A DNA stretch of 64,000 bases from Ignavibacteriota bacterium (GCA_026390735.1 JAPLFJ010000007.1:56034-120033), one strand, 5' to 3'; positions 1 to 9,851 are shown, numbered from the stretch's first letter. Program-made: numbers and translations. The notes: generated by a model not told the origin, from the sequence alone.

Positions 1-1096
1 TGCAAGGGATTCTTCTCTTACTGATACGACGAAAACCTTAACCGGTCTTGCAAATTATTCAGTATACTACTGGAGAGCGAAAGCAAAGAATCAGACGGGC
101 TGGAGTGGATTCAGTGCAATTTGGAAATTCACGACATTGCTTCCTGTTCCTGCAGCGCCTGTTCTTGTTTCACCTGCAACCAATACTACAGGTTCAACTC
201 TGATCCCAGATCTCACCTGGAGAAAAGTAACTTATGCCGTAAGTTATAAGGTACAGGTATCCGCGGACAGTTTATTTACGACTTCATTACTTGATACTAT
301 AGGTGTATTGGATACTACTTTTACTCTGGCAGCCGGTAAACTTACAGGAATGACTAAATATTTCTGGAGAGTAAGTGCTGTTAACGCAAGCGGAGCCGGT
401 GTGTGGTCATCAGTATGGAATTTCAAAACTCTACAAAACCTGACACTAAACCTGAAAGTACTTCTTGAAGGATTCTGGAATGGTTCAAATCAGGTATCAG
501 ATTCGGTAACTGTTTATCTTGCAAATTCCACAGCACCTTATGCTTTTACAGACAGTGCTAAACTTGTTCTGTCAACATCAGGAACCTGTTCACCGAACTT
601 TACAAAAGCGACAAACGGAAATTATTACATAGTGATAAAACACAGGAACCATCTTGAAACGTGGAGTAAACTTGCCAAATCATTCGTAACGAATGTTGCA
701 GTAACTTATGACTTCTCAACAGCGGCAACACAGGCATTCGGCGATAACATGAAACAGGTCGGAAGTGTATGGGTACTGTTCGGCGGTGACGCAAACAAAG
801 ACGGTTCCATCGATGCAAACGACATCGGAATCTTTATAACAGAATTCGGTTCTCTTGGATACTTAAGAAGTGACTTCAACGGTGACCAGGACGTGAATGC
901 ATCAGACGTACTTATAATCTCGAACAACTTCGGTCTGATAAAGATTGTACCGGGCGGAGAACCTTTAGCACCTGAAACAAATAAGAATAAAAAAATGCAG
1001 TTCGAAAATACAATTAAATCAGGTAAGGATGTTCAAAAGCCTGTAAACAAAAGCAATACCGAAGCAGAGAATAAAAATAATAAATCCAATAAGTAG
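1..1096 (+). CDS. Secreted FN3/dockerin-like protein, 5' truncated by window edge
   Basis: The frame is open from base 2, so the gene starts upstream of the window. The visible part ends one fibronectin type III domain (YYWRAKAKNQTGWSG) and contains a second complete one (about 95 residues from LPVPAAPVLVSPATN to WNFKT). Near the C-terminus are two calcium-loop-like segments, DANKDGSIDAND and DFNGDQDVNASD, spaced as in a type I dockerin. The last 45 residues are Lys/Asn-rich and carry no T9SS sorting domain. A role in extracellular binding or assembly is inferred from the domains. The next gene encodes a cohesin-like domain. A TTG at 137 is only an internal codon. Confidence 0.75.
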   Translation, partial: ARDSSLTDTTKTLTGLANYSVYYWRAKAKNQTGWSGFSAIWKFTTLLPVPAAPVLVSPATNTTGSTLIPDLTWRKVTYAVSYKVQVSADSLFTTSLLDTIGVLDTTFTLAAGKLTGMTKYFWRVSAVNASGAGVWSSVWNFKTLQNLTLNLKVLLEGFWNGSNQVSDSVTVYLANSTAPYAFTDSAKLVLSTSGTCSPNFTKATNGNYYIVIKHRNHLETWSKLAKSFVTNVAVTYDFSTAATQAFGDNMKQVGSVWVLFGGDANKDGSIDANDIGIFITEFGSLGYLRSDFNGDQDVNASDVLIISNNFGLIKIVPGGEPLAPETNKNKKMQFENTIKSGKDVQKPVNKSNTEAENKNNKSNK

Positions 1097-1110
1097 TTAG
1101 TAAAAGAATA

Positions 1111-1148
1111 AACTTCCATTCCTGTCCTTTCGGGGATGGAAGTTTTTT
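1111..1148 (+). terminator. Rho-independent terminator
   Basis: An 11-bp stem (AACTTCCAT..CC with GG..ATGGAAGTT, one-base bulges) is followed by a run of T just after the dockerin-like gene. It separates this gene from the next. Confidence 0.8.
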
Positions 1149-1261
1149 AAAGAAGTTACAAAGTAATCCACCAAACAAGACGGCGGACCTACGGCAAGGT
1201 GACAAGAAATAACAAATAAAGAATTGAAAATTAAATTATTAAATAACATAAAACAAAGATT

Positions 1262-2086
1262 ATGAAAAAGATAATAACCATAGTACTGCTCTTGATTGTG
1301 ATGGTGAACGTATCACCTGCACAGAAGGTTACATTCTCGTTTGGCAACAGGTCGATAGCAGCAGGAATACTGTCTTACGACTTAATAGCAACAGTCCCAA
1401 GTGGTCAATACTGGGCAGTAGGTGCTGCAACGATAAGACTGAACATCAGTCCTAATCCTTCAACAGGGCTTACAATACATCCTGATAATCCTGTAATAAA
1501 CCAGAACCCGAACATAAGTTCAGGCGGATATCAGCCGTTAAAAACACTTGCTGCATCCCCGACTATTATGAGTTTTAACATATTAACTTTTAATACGAGT
1601 GGATTCTACAGGTTTAACCCGGGAACGTACACACTTGGAAAAGTAAGGTTTGACGTAGTAGGTTCATTCGTAACAGACTCAATCAAGTTCAGGGTCAATC
1701 CACCGTTTACATCTGCATTAACGACAGTAAACGATTCAACGGTAGCACTTGTGTACCCGACAAATTTCACTATAATAAACCCGACAATCACAGGTACAGG
1801 AAATAACGTATCGGAATTACCGAAGGAATTTAAACTTTACGAAAACTATCCAAACCCGTTTAATCCTACTACATCAATCAAGTATGACATTGCGAATAAC
1901 TCATTCGTAAAACTCACAGTTTATGATGTAACAGGAAAAGAAGTGGAAACCTTAGTGAACGACAATATGCAGGCAGGCAGGTACGAAGCAACTTTCAACG
2001 GAGCAAATTATGCAAGCGGAATGTACTTCGCGAAGATAGAAGCAGGAAGTTACAGGCATATAATTAAGATGGTAATGTTGAAATAA
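1262..2086 (+). CDS. Secreted cohesin-like domain protein with T9SS sorting domain
   Basis: A 274-residue protein with a clear signal peptide (MKKIITIVLLLIVMVNVSPAQ). The central ~150 residues look like a cohesin-type beta sandwich: an early hydrophobic strand pair, LGKVRFDVVG near residue 125, and no enzyme motifs. The last ~80 residues are a type A T9SS C-terminal domain (LYENYPNPFNPTTSIKYDI, then SGMYFAKIEAG and a Lys-rich end). It is probably carried across the outer membrane and anchored at the surface. The cohesin assignment is inference from pattern and is much less sure than the sorting domain. Its neighbour upstream has dockerin-like repeats. Confidence 0.7.
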   Translation: MKKIITIVLLLIVMVNVSPAQKVTFSFGNRSIAAGILSYDLIATVPSGQYWAVGAATIRLNISPNPSTGLTIHPDNPVINQNPNISSGGYQPLKTLAASPTIMSFNILTFNTSGFYRFNPGTYTLGKVRFDVVGSFVTDSIKFRVNPPFTSALTTVNDSTVALVYPTNFTIINPTITGTGNNVSELPKEFKLYENYPNPFNPTTSIKYDIANNSFVKLTVYDVTGKEVETLVNDNMQAGRYEATFNGANYASGMYFAKIEAGSYRHIIKMVMLK

Positions 2087-2103
2087 TCTCACAATATTCG
2101 ATA

Positions 2104-4944
2104 ATGATTAAGCAAGATATGAGAAAAGTTATTTCTGTTTTTGTAATATTGATAATTGGGTATATAACTTTATCCGGTCAAAAAATTGACGACAGGATTT
2201 GGAATTCAGATCCCAGAATAATGTCTGTAATTCCTTCGGGGGAATACAAAGGAATGCTTCCTTTAGTTTCTCCTGTCACAAATAAATTGTTTACTGAGCC
2301 TGTCACATACTATACACCGGCTGGAAATCTTACGGTAAGTCCTAATTTCAGAGTCCATCCGTCAACAACGGTTCAATCGGAAGTCCCGATTACCAGACAT
2401 CCGACAAATCCGCAGATATTATTCGGGAGTTCAAATGCTGCAGCAATGTCAGGCGGTACTTATCTTGCACTTTTAAGTGAAGGATGTTATGTCTCTACTA
2501 ACGGTGGCACGAACTGGTTTGGTTCAGATACAACAATGGCTTACCCGATTACAAACCACGGTGGTGATCCTGCTCCTGCTATAGGTCCTAATGGTTATTT
2601 CTATCAGTCATATTTGGGATACTCTGTTAAAGGTATTTATGCATCTTATTCAACCAATTATGGCTCGACCTGGGCAAATTCTACTACTATTGTTACAGGT
2701 TCACAGGATAAAAATCATACCTTTGTAAACGACGTTCCTTCCAGTCCGTATTATGGGAGAGTATATGTTACATGGTCATTATTTACAGCAACTCTTCCAA
2801 ATTGTGTAGTTGCATATTCATCCAATAGCGGTGCAACTTATTCAGGAGTTATAAATGTAGGTACATCTCCCGCAAGTCATTATCAACAGGGCGTTAACGG
2901 CGGTACTATGCCAAACGGCGATGCTGTAATATGCTGGCAGACTCCAACGAATACAATGCCATATACAGGTGATTATGTTGGTTTTGCAAAATCTACAGAT
3001 GGCGGAGTTACATGGAACGCTAATAATAATGTTTATAATTGCAATGGTATAAGAGGAAACTTATTTGCTGCGAATATCAGGGTAAATGATTTTCCGTGGA
3101 TGGGAATAGATAAAACAGGTGGAACAAGAAATGGATGGATTTATATAGTAACAGCAGAGAAGAATTTATCCCCTGCAGGATCCGATGCTGATATTGTAAT
3201 GCATAAATCTACTGATGGCGGAACTACATGGTCTGCAGGCGTCAGAGTAAATCAGGATGCATTAAACAACGGGAAAGCTCAGTATATGCCTGCTTGCAGA
3301 GTTGATGAAACAGGTGGCCTTGATGTAATTTATTATGATAACAGAAATGTATCTGGCGATTCTGTTCAGGTTTACGTCTCGCGTTCAATTGACGGTGGTT
3401 CAACATTCTCTGATATTCGTGTTTCAGACCATAATTTTAAACCAGGTTCAATAGCAGGTTTGGCAGTAGGTTATCAGGGTGACTATATTGGTATAACTTC
3501 TGGTAACAGTAAAATATTTGCTTACTGGGCAGATAATTCAACGGGTATTTACCAGGCGTGGTTGGCAACTATTGATATTGGCCCTTCTATTACTCATACT
3601 CCTCTGAATAATACTGAACAGATTTCAGGAAACAGACTTGTAAGTTGTACTATTTTACCAGCAGGTTCGGGAATAAATCCGGGTTTGACAAAACTATATT
3701 ATGCAAAAAACGGAACAGCATGGTCTAATATTAATTTGACGAACTCAGGGACAAACTGGTCGGCAAATCTTCCTCTTTCAGGAGCAGGTATTTATAATTA
3801 CTATATAACCACTGCTGATTCACTTTCAAGGACAGTTACATCTCCGGAAAATGCTCCTGCAATCTACAACACTTTTATTGCTGACGCTGATACTGTTAAA
3901 CCACATATTATACATACACCTCTTCAAAATATTTCGAAACAATCCTGGCCTGTAAGTGTTACGGCTTCAGCGTATGATAATATAGGTTTAGATTCTGTTT
4001 GGGTAAGGTGGTATAAGGGAAATTCACCGTCGGTAATAAAACAGTTTAAACTTAATTTTGTTAGCGGTACAAATTATTCCTCTTTATTTAATTCTTTGAA
4101 TGCTGATGTAAATACAGGAGACTCAGTTTTCTATCGTATTGTAGCTCAGGATGTTTCTTCAAATCATAATAAAGATTCCACAGTAATGTATAAGTTTGCA
4201 ATTACAAATGTATTTTCTAATTATGTTTGCAGAAATGTTTTTATTCCAATAAGGGATACAATTAATTCCTATGATAGTTTTCAGGTTGGAACTCATCTGA
4301 ATATACTAAAGGTTAATTTCACGATGGTAGATTTGGTTCATACCTATGACGGCGATGTTTTATTTTCTCTCAGGTCACCTTCAGGAACAGAAGTTGTGCT
4401 TTCTGCTTATAACAGTGGCGGCCTTTTTGGTGCAAACTATGCAAATACTGTGTTTAATGATTCAGCAACTGTTCCAATCTCTGGTGGGTTAGCACCTTTT
4501 ACGGGAACATTTAAAGCAGATAGTTCATTGTCGGCTTTTTCTGGTCAGGATGCATACGGATGGTGGAGATTTAGGGTCTTTGATGCTGCTGTTTCAGATA
4601 CAGGGCATATAAGCCAGTATTGTGTTCAGATATTGACACCGGGTACTATTACAGGTACTAATAATAATGGTATTGTCCCGTCGTTGTATTCTTTGTCACA
4701 AAACTATCCGAATCCTTTTAATCCTGTTACTAAAATAGATTTTTTGTTACCAATACCGGATTTTGTTACTCTGAAAATTTATGATATACTCGGAAGAGAA
4801 ATTAAGACACTCGTGAATGAGCCTAAATCAGCAGGTAAGTATTCAGTTGATTTCAATGGTTCTGAATTCACAAGCGGTATATATTTCGCAAGGCTAGTAG
4901 CTGGAAATTATAAAAATATTATCAAGATGATTCTATTAAAATGA
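2104..4944 (+). CDS. Secreted sialidase-like beta-propeller protein with P-domain and T9SS sorting domain
   Basis: A 946-residue exported protein. A start at 2119 (MRKVISVFVILIIGYITLSGQ) gives a cleaner signal peptide than the ATG at 2104. The N-terminal half has repeated Asp-box/BNR-like motifs (STNGGTNW, STDGGVTW, STDGGTTW, SIDGGSTF), as in sialidase-fold propellers. Two bacterial Ig-like stretches follow. Next comes a proprotein-convertase-like P domain (HTYDGDVLFSLRSPSGTEV ... WWRFRVFDAA) near residues 720-855, and then a T9SS sorting domain. No catalytic sialidase Arg triad or protease motif was recognised, so an enzymatic role is not claimed. It lies 17 bp after the previous gene. Confidence 0.8.
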   Translation: MIKQDMRKVISVFVILIIGYITLSGQKIDDRIWNSDPRIMSVIPSGEYKGMLPLVSPVTNKLFTEPVTYYTPAGNLTVSPNFRVHPSTTVQSEVPITRHPTNPQILFGSSNAAAMSGGTYLALLSEGCYVSTNGGTNWFGSDTTMAYPITNHGGDPAPAIGPNGYFYQSYLGYSVKGIYASYSTNYGSTWANSTTIVTGSQDKNHTFVNDVPSSPYYGRVYVTWSLFTATLPNCVVAYSSNSGATYSGVINVGTSPASHYQQGVNGGTMPNGDAVICWQTPTNTMPYTGDYVGFAKSTDGGVTWNANNNVYNCNGIRGNLFAANIRVNDFPWMGIDKTGGTRNGWIYIVTAEKNLSPAGSDADIVMHKSTDGGTTWSAGVRVNQDALNNGKAQYMPACRVDETGGLDVIYYDNRNVSGDSVQVYVSRSIDGGSTFSDIRVSDHNFKPGSIAGLAVGYQGDYIGITSGNSKIFAYWADNSTGIYQAWLATIDIGPSITHTPLNNTEQISGNRLVSCTILPAGSGINPGLTKLYYAKNGTAWSNINLTNSGTNWSANLPLSGAGIYNYYITTADSLSRTVTSPENAPAIYNTFIADADTVKPHIIHTPLQNISKQSWPVSVTASAYDNIGLDSVWVRWYKGNSPSVIKQFKLNFVSGTNYSSLFNSLNADVNTGDSVFYRIVAQDVSSNHNKDSTVMYKFAITNVFSNYVCRNVFIPIRDTINSYDSFQVGTHLNILKVNFTMVDLVHTYDGDVLFSLRSPSGTEVVLSAYNSGGLFGANYANTVFNDSATVPISGGLAPFTGTFKADSSLSAFSGQDAYGWWRFRVFDAAVSDTGHISQYCVQILTPGTITGTNNNGIVPSLYSLSQNYPNPFNPVTKIDFLLPIPDFVTLKIYDILGREIKTLVNEPKSAGKYSVDFNGSEFTSGIYFARLVAGNYKNIIKMILLK

Positions 4945-4998
4945 TGCGTATAAAAACGAAATTGGTACGAAATAAAATATATATATTATACTAAAACT

Positions 4999-7455
4999 AT
5001 GAAAAAATTAATTATTTCCTTCATGCTTCTTTTAGTTCCAGTGATAATTATTGCACAGGACCTTCGAATACAAAACAATGTATATGACAGAGCAGAAGAT
5101 AATATCCAAAACCGAAATTCATTAAAACGGGAAAGATGGTTCTATGAACAGAGAATGTATCCCAATAATTTCATCCCCGATGGTGCTTATGAAAAAGCCG
5201 AAAATCAAAGAAATGAATTACGTTCATCAAATGGTTTTCAGTATGATAGATTAGTGTCCTGGCTTCCTTTGGGTCCGACTCCGGGAAATTATCCTAATTA
5301 TGGTAACATTTCTTCAAGGATTACTACAGCTGTTTACGATCCGGTTAATCCGAACACAATATACATTGGGGCTGCATTTGGTGGTGTATGGAAATCTACA
5401 GATAGCGGACTTAACTGGACTGCTAAGACTGATAACGAAATATCTTTATCTTCCGGAGCGCTTGCCATTGACCCTTCAAACAATAATATTATATATTACG
5501 GAACAGGTGAAGCTACTTACAGTTCTGCTTCATATTACGGAAGAGGTCTGCTTAAGTCAACTAACGGAGGCGATAACTGGACAAGTTACAGAAACGGTCT
5601 TCCTTCCGGCACTTATTTCTCGCGTTTAGTGATTCAGCCAGGTAATTCTTCTTATCTTCTTGCTGCACTTGGTACAGGCGGACTTTATAAAAGTACTAAC
5701 GCAGGCCTGAACTGGTCACAGGTTATCACAGGCAGATGCGATGATGTTGTATATTCTCCTGATGGTACAAAAGCATACGTGACAGGCAGCGGAACAGGTT
5801 ATATGATATCTGTTGACGGAGGTGTCATATTCACAACAGGCACTTTTCCAGTTGCAATGGGAACACGCAATCATATAGCAATCTGTAAATCTGCTCCTTT
5901 GATTCTATACGTTTCAAAATACAGTGGTTCTACTATATCTATCTATAAATCTACAGACGGTGGTTTGAATTTTTCTCAAGTATCTACTGGTTTTAATTTT
6001 AACGGTTCACAGGCATGGTACGATTTTTATATGCACGTAAATCCTTTTGACCCAGACTGCGCATACGTTGGAGCCGTTGATATTTTCAGGACAATTGACG
6101 GCGGAGTTTCATTCGCAAATATTACAAACAGTTATAATTTTGGAAATGTTCATGCAGACCAGCATAATGTGACCTTTCATCCGACTGACACAAATAAAAT
6201 GATTTGTGTCTGTGACGGGGGAATATGGATTTCATCCGACCGTGGGACTACGTGGATTAACCGGAATGCAGGTCTGACTCTTACTCAATTTTACAGAATT
6301 GCTTCTGACCCAGGTAATCCGTCAAACATTGCAGGTGGAACTCAGGATAATGGTACTCAGATGACATTCGGCACTTCCGAATGGTCTGCAGTATTTGGCG
6401 GTGACGGCGGGGAAGTATGTTTTAACCCAAAAAGTCCAAATTATGTACTTGGTGAAATGCAGAATAATTTTATGATGCGTTCTGACGATGGAGGGTATTC
6501 ATGGCATTCAGGAACAGGAGGACTTTTCGGAACTTCAGCTTTTGTTGCTCCGATTATTGCACATCCTGATTCATCCGGTATATTTTATACTGCTACCAGC
6601 AGTTTATTTAAGACTGTAAACAATGGTGCAAACTGGTCTTCAATATCTTCCGGCCTCGTTGGAGTTGTAAGGATACTGGCTATATCTAAATCCAATGCTA
6701 ACGTAATTTTCGCCTCGATTGGAAGCGTGGTTTATAAATCTTCTAACAGGGGTTATACTTTTGATTCAACAAATACAGGTCTTCCAATAAAAACAGTCAC
6801 AAGCATAAATGTGCACCCGGATTCTTCTGACGTTGCTATTGTTACGTATTCAGGATTCGGCGGCTCAAAAGTTTATAAAACCACAAACGGAGGAACATCG
6901 TGGTTTAGCATTCTCGGAAACTTACCTGATACTCCTGTTAACGACGGATTTATTTTCCATCCGGGATTTTCTACGAGTGTTTATTATCTTGCAACTGATG
7001 TTGGGGTATATACTTCTACTAACTGGGGTGCTAACTGGACAGAAATTGCAGACGGACTTCCTAACACCGTTGCAATGCACCTGGATTATAATAATCTAAC
7101 AGGTAAACTCCGTGTTGGAACACACGGGCGCGGTGTCTATGAACTTTCTTCACCTTTAACTGGTATTTGCAATTATAGTAATTCCGTACCCACAAAATAT
7201 TATCTTTCTCAGAATTACCCTAATCCTTTTAATCCGGTTACAAAAATATCTTTTGCAATAGAGAGGTCGGGTTTTGTAACTTTAAAAGTATATGATTGCA
7301 TTGGCAAAGCAGTCTCAGAACTTGTAAATCAGTACATGAATGAGGGAAGATATGAATATACTTTTCGCGGGGATAAACTTAACAGTGGAGTTTATTTCTA
7401 TAAATTGACTGCTGACGGATATTCCGAAACGAAACGAATGATGCTTATAAAGTAG
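4999..7455 (+). CDS. Secreted BNR/VPS10-type beta-propeller protein with T9SS sorting domain
   Basis: An 818-residue protein with signal peptide MKKLIISFMLLLVPVIIIAQ. The body is full of propeller motifs of the WKSTDSGLNW / YKSTNAGLNWS / YKTTNGGTSW kind, spaced about 40-60 residues, as in sortilin/VPS10-like and xyloglucanase-like propellers. The C-terminus is a T9SS domain (YYLSQNYPNPFNPVTKISF ... GVYFYKLTADGYSETKRMM). It shares architecture with the preceding gene but lacks the P domain. Substrate is unknown; surface adhesion or glycan or protein binding is possible. It is the last gene of the secreted cluster and is followed by a 760-bp non-coding stretch. Confidence 0.8.
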   Translation: MKKLIISFMLLLVPVIIIAQDLRIQNNVYDRAEDNIQNRNSLKRERWFYEQRMYPNNFIPDGAYEKAENQRNELRSSNGFQYDRLVSWLPLGPTPGNYPNYGNISSRITTAVYDPVNPNTIYIGAAFGGVWKSTDSGLNWTAKTDNEISLSSGALAIDPSNNNIIYYGTGEATYSSASYYGRGLLKSTNGGDNWTSYRNGLPSGTYFSRLVIQPGNSSYLLAALGTGGLYKSTNAGLNWSQVITGRCDDVVYSPDGTKAYVTGSGTGYMISVDGGVIFTTGTFPVAMGTRNHIAICKSAPLILYVSKYSGSTISIYKSTDGGLNFSQVSTGFNFNGSQAWYDFYMHVNPFDPDCAYVGAVDIFRTIDGGVSFANITNSYNFGNVHADQHNVTFHPTDTNKMICVCDGGIWISSDRGTTWINRNAGLTLTQFYRIASDPGNPSNIAGGTQDNGTQMTFGTSEWSAVFGGDGGEVCFNPKSPNYVLGEMQNNFMMRSDDGGYSWHSGTGGLFGTSAFVAPIIAHPDSSGIFYTATSSLFKTVNNGANWSSISSGLVGVVRILAISKSNANVIFASIGSVVYKSSNRGYTFDSTNTGLPIKTVTSINVHPDSSDVAIVTYSGFGGSKVYKTTNGGTSWFSILGNLPDTPVNDGFIFHPGFSTSVYYLATDVGVYTSTNWGANWTEIADGLPNTVAMHLDYNNLTGKLRVGTHGRGVYELSSPLTGICNYSNSVPTKYYLSQNYPNPFNPVTKISFAIERSGFVTLKVYDCIGKAVSELVNQYMNEGRYEYTFRGDKLNSGVYFYKLTADGYSETKRMMLIK

Positions 7456-7792
7456 AAATATGTACTTGGATAAAATTGATGAAAAACACGGTTGAGGTTT
7501 GGTGAGAAAAATATAAGTTGCGGAGACTTCATTGAAATTGCATTTATTGCAGGTTCTATTATTGAGTTTTATCCAACATTAACCAAAACAGGAAGTAATT
7601 TCTGCTATATTCAGAACTGTGAAAGAAAAGAGTGCTAAAGTTCAAAGAAGCCAATTCCGGATGTCGGTTTCAGAAAAACTCAATTGTAAGATATAAAAGA
7701 TATTAATTATAATGTCCATTATAATCTAATTAGTAACAGACAATCGAATAAGGATGAATAAGTAAGGATTCAATTAATAGATTTCTCAAATG

Positions 7793-7831
7793 AGCAGATA
7801 CATATAAAAGTGTATCTGCTTTTGTTTTTTA
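7793..7831 (+). terminator. Rho-independent terminator
   Basis: A perfect 10-bp stem AGCAGATACA / TGTATCTGCT with an 8-nt loop, followed by TTTGTTTTTT. It lies about 340 bp after the propeller gene. No gene is seen between 7456 and 7793. Confidence 0.8.
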
Positions 7832-7856
7832 TTTTGGGATGATTAATAATTTACTA

Positions 7857-7887
7857 TTGACAATTAGAATAAAATTTATTAACTTTA
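7857..7887 (+). promoter_or_regulatory. Candidate promoter for the iron-sulfur operon
   Basis: TTG (7857-7859) is followed after 20 bases by TAACTTTA (7880-7887). This resembles the Bacteroidota-type TTTG-N19-TAnnTTTG promoter. If used, it gives a 5' leader of about 320 nt before the Rrf2 gene. This is motif-based only. Confidence 0.35.
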
Positions 7888-7970
7888 ATATGTGCAATAA
7901 AGGATCAGAAATGATAATATTTGTTTATTTAACATTATATTCAATATCTGTATAATCAATAATTTATAGT

Positions 7971-8100
7971 ATTTCAATCCAATCTCAATACAACCTGAAC
8001 ACAACTTCAATCCAACTCTCACCCGTCCCTTGCCTGTTCTTCACCTGTATCTTTACCGTACTTCTACTAACTGTAACTCGAATGCAATTCACACACACTA
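7971..8100 (+). promoter_or_regulatory. C-rich, G-poor leader (rut-like)
   Basis: By hand count this 130-nt stretch has 44 C and 9 G; its first 60 nt have 23 C and 2 G. It is rich in CAA, TCC and YC steps and has no obvious hairpin. That is the composition of Rho utilisation sites. It lies in the non-coding leader directly upstream of the Rrf2/desulfurase operon, so it may mediate Rho-dependent attenuation. No open reading frame of note crosses it. Confidence 0.4.
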
Positions 8101-8215
8101 TATGATATTGCATAATACTCACAAAAATATGTATTTATTATGGAATTTAATATTTATTTCAATTGTTTTAAAATACGACTGTATTAGTCCTGTTTTATAA
8201 GTGTTAATTAAATAG

Positions 8216-8614
8216 ATGGTTAAGTTTTCAAAAAAATTAGAATATTCGTTAATCGCATTAAGGCATATTTCTATATCCGAGGATAAAATCACGAGGGTCA
8301 GGGATATTTCAGAGAAGTATAATATCCCTCACGATTTGCTGGCTAAGATTATGCAGAAACTGAAGAAGGAATGTATACTTGAATCCGTTCAGGGTATTAA
8401 CGGCGGTTACAGATTACTGAAAAAACTGTCTGAAATTCCATTATTTGACTTATACAGCTTTGTAGAGTCCAGTACTTCGATTGTTGAGTGTATGCACGAT
8501 GATGCAAGTGACTGTTACGTCAGCGACAATTGCACTATAAAGGACCCGCTTGCAAAGATGCAGGACGAGTTTGAGAATATTTTAAAAACTAAAATGGTTT
8601 CCGACTTTGTCTGA
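8216..8614 (+). CDS. iscR: Rrf2-family transcriptional regulator (IscR-like)
   Basis: A 132-residue winged-helix Rrf2 protein (LEYSLIALRHIS, then the recognition region HDLLAKIMQKLKK and the wing GINGGYRL). Three cysteines, C92, C100 and C106, lie in the loop that holds the [2Fe-2S] cluster in IscR, with spacing C-x7-C-x5-C, so the protein is likely an iron-sulfur sensor. Its stop codon overlaps the start of the cysteine desulfurase gene, which gives the usual iscR-iscS order. It probably autoregulates this operon. The long unusual leader upstream could be part of that control. Fairly sure of family; the IscR name rests on context plus the three Cys. Confidence 0.85.
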   Translation: MVKFSKKLEYSLIALRHISISEDKITRVRDISEKYNIPHDLLAKIMQKLKKECILESVQGINGGYRLLKKLSEIPLFDLYSFVESSTSIVECMHDDASDCYVSDNCTIKDPLAKMQDEFENILKTKMVSDFV

Positions 8615-9752
8615 TAAATTTGTCTATATGGATTATAATGCAACTACTCCTGTTGATGCGGAAGTAGTAAAGGCAATGCTTCCATACTTCAGTGAGAAGT
8701 ATGGCAATGCATCTTCAAAGCATCACTTTGGAAATGAGTCGAGTGCAGCAGTTGAACATTCAAGAAAACAAATCTCATGCCTGATACACTGCAATCCGAA
8801 AGATATTATCTTTACCAGCGGTGCTACGGAATCTAATAACCTTGCGCTTAAAGGTATAATCGAATCTAACTATAAAGAGAATATTAATATTGTTACGACA
8901 GAAATAGAACATTCCTCAATACTTGATGTCTGCAAGAGTTTAAGCGCATCGGGAGTTACAGTAAAATATGTTAAGCCGAATGAATATGGGATTGTTAGTT
9001 CTGAAGATGTAGAGAATGCAATAGACGATAATACGGTTCTTGTGAGTGTGATGACGGCAAACAATGAAATCGGTACGATACAACCGATACCTGAAATAGG
9101 ACAGATATGCAAAGTTAAGAATATACTCTTTCATACTGATGCTGTTCAGGCATTCGGGAAAATCCCAATTGACGTAAATGAATTCAATGTAGACCTGATG
9201 AGTATTTCAGCGCATAAAATATACGGTCCGAAAGGTACAGGTGCTTTATACGTAAACAGTAATAAGAAAATCAAACTGGCAGAACAGATAAACGGCGGAG
9301 GTCACGAACACGGGTTCAGAAGCGGTACACTGAACACTCCCGGTATAGTGGGATTTGGGAAGGCAGCAGAGATTGCCTCATCGGGGATGTATGCAGATTT
9401 CCAGAAAGAAATTGTACAGAGAGATATACTTACAGAGAACTTTTTAAAAAGAATTTCATTTACATATTTAAACGGAAGCAAGGAAAAGAGACTTCCGAAT
9501 AATGTTAGCATCAGTTTTGAAGGTGTTGAGTCGGGTGTACTTCTGAGTCACATAAAAAATATCGCATTATCGACAGGCAGTGCCTGTTCTTCAGCAACTT
9601 TACAGCCGTCTCATGTGTTAAAGGCAATAGGGAAATCAGACTCACAGATTAAGTCTGCAGTAAGGTTCGGAATCGGCAGAGAAACAACCAATGAAGAAAT
9701 TAATTATGTTATTGAGAAGGTTGTAGAAGCAGTAAACAGGTTGAGGGGATGA
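8607..9752 (+). CDS. iscS: Cysteine desulfurase, IscS/NifS type
   Basis: A 381-residue PLP enzyme that takes sulfur from L-cysteine for Fe-S clusters and tRNA thiolation. Seen: YMDYNATTPV at the start, ATESNNLA, the EH pair at H102, HTDAVQ with D178, the Schiff-base Lys K204 in SAHKIYGPKGTG, and the persulfide Cys C327 in STGSACSSATLQPSHVL. The long mobile loop around C327 is group I-like. I use the TTG at 8607, which overlaps the regulator's end by 8 bp. An ATG at 8628 would remove the first strand. No iscU scaffold gene is nearby; the next Fe-S gene is an A-type carrier 176 bp on. Confidence 0.93.
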   Translation: MSDKFVYMDYNATTPVDAEVVKAMLPYFSEKYGNASSKHHFGNESSAAVEHSRKQISCLIHCNPKDIIFTSGATESNNLALKGIIESNYKENINIVTTEIEHSSILDVCKSLSASGVTVKYVKPNEYGIVSSEDVENAIDDNTVLVSVMTANNEIGTIQPIPEIGQICKVKNILFHTDAVQAFGKIPIDVNEFNVDLMSISAHKIYGPKGTGALYVNSNKKIKLAEQINGGGHEHGFRSGTLNTPGIVGFGKAAEIASSGMYADFQKEIVQRDILTENFLKRISFTYLNGSKEKRLPNNVSISFEGVESGVLLSHIKNIALSTGSACSSATLQPSHVLKAIGKSDSQIKSAVRFGIGRETTNEEINYVIEKVVEAVNRLRG

Positions 9753-9826
9753 GAGATGGAAGAATTTATCAGATTAGAAATTAATCACTATTAGATTAAA
9801 TTCTCTGTTAAATTACAGGAGTAGAG

Positions 9827-9851
9827 ATTCCTGCTAAAAACATGCAGGAAT
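9827..9851. repeat. Small intergenic hairpin
   Basis: Inverted repeat ATTCCTGC / GCAGGAAT (8 bp) around a 9-nt loop, in the 176-bp gap between the desulfurase and the A-type carrier. There is no T run, so it is not an intrinsic terminator. The phrase resembles common intergenic repeat hairpins and could act as an RNA stability or processing site. Confidence 0.45.

Noticed and set aside
5300..7099. Extra open frames inside the propeller gene (5300-5629, 6809-7099)
   Set aside because: They are in another frame of a well-supported gene, are rich in Leu/Ile runs typical of out-of-frame reading, and match no family.
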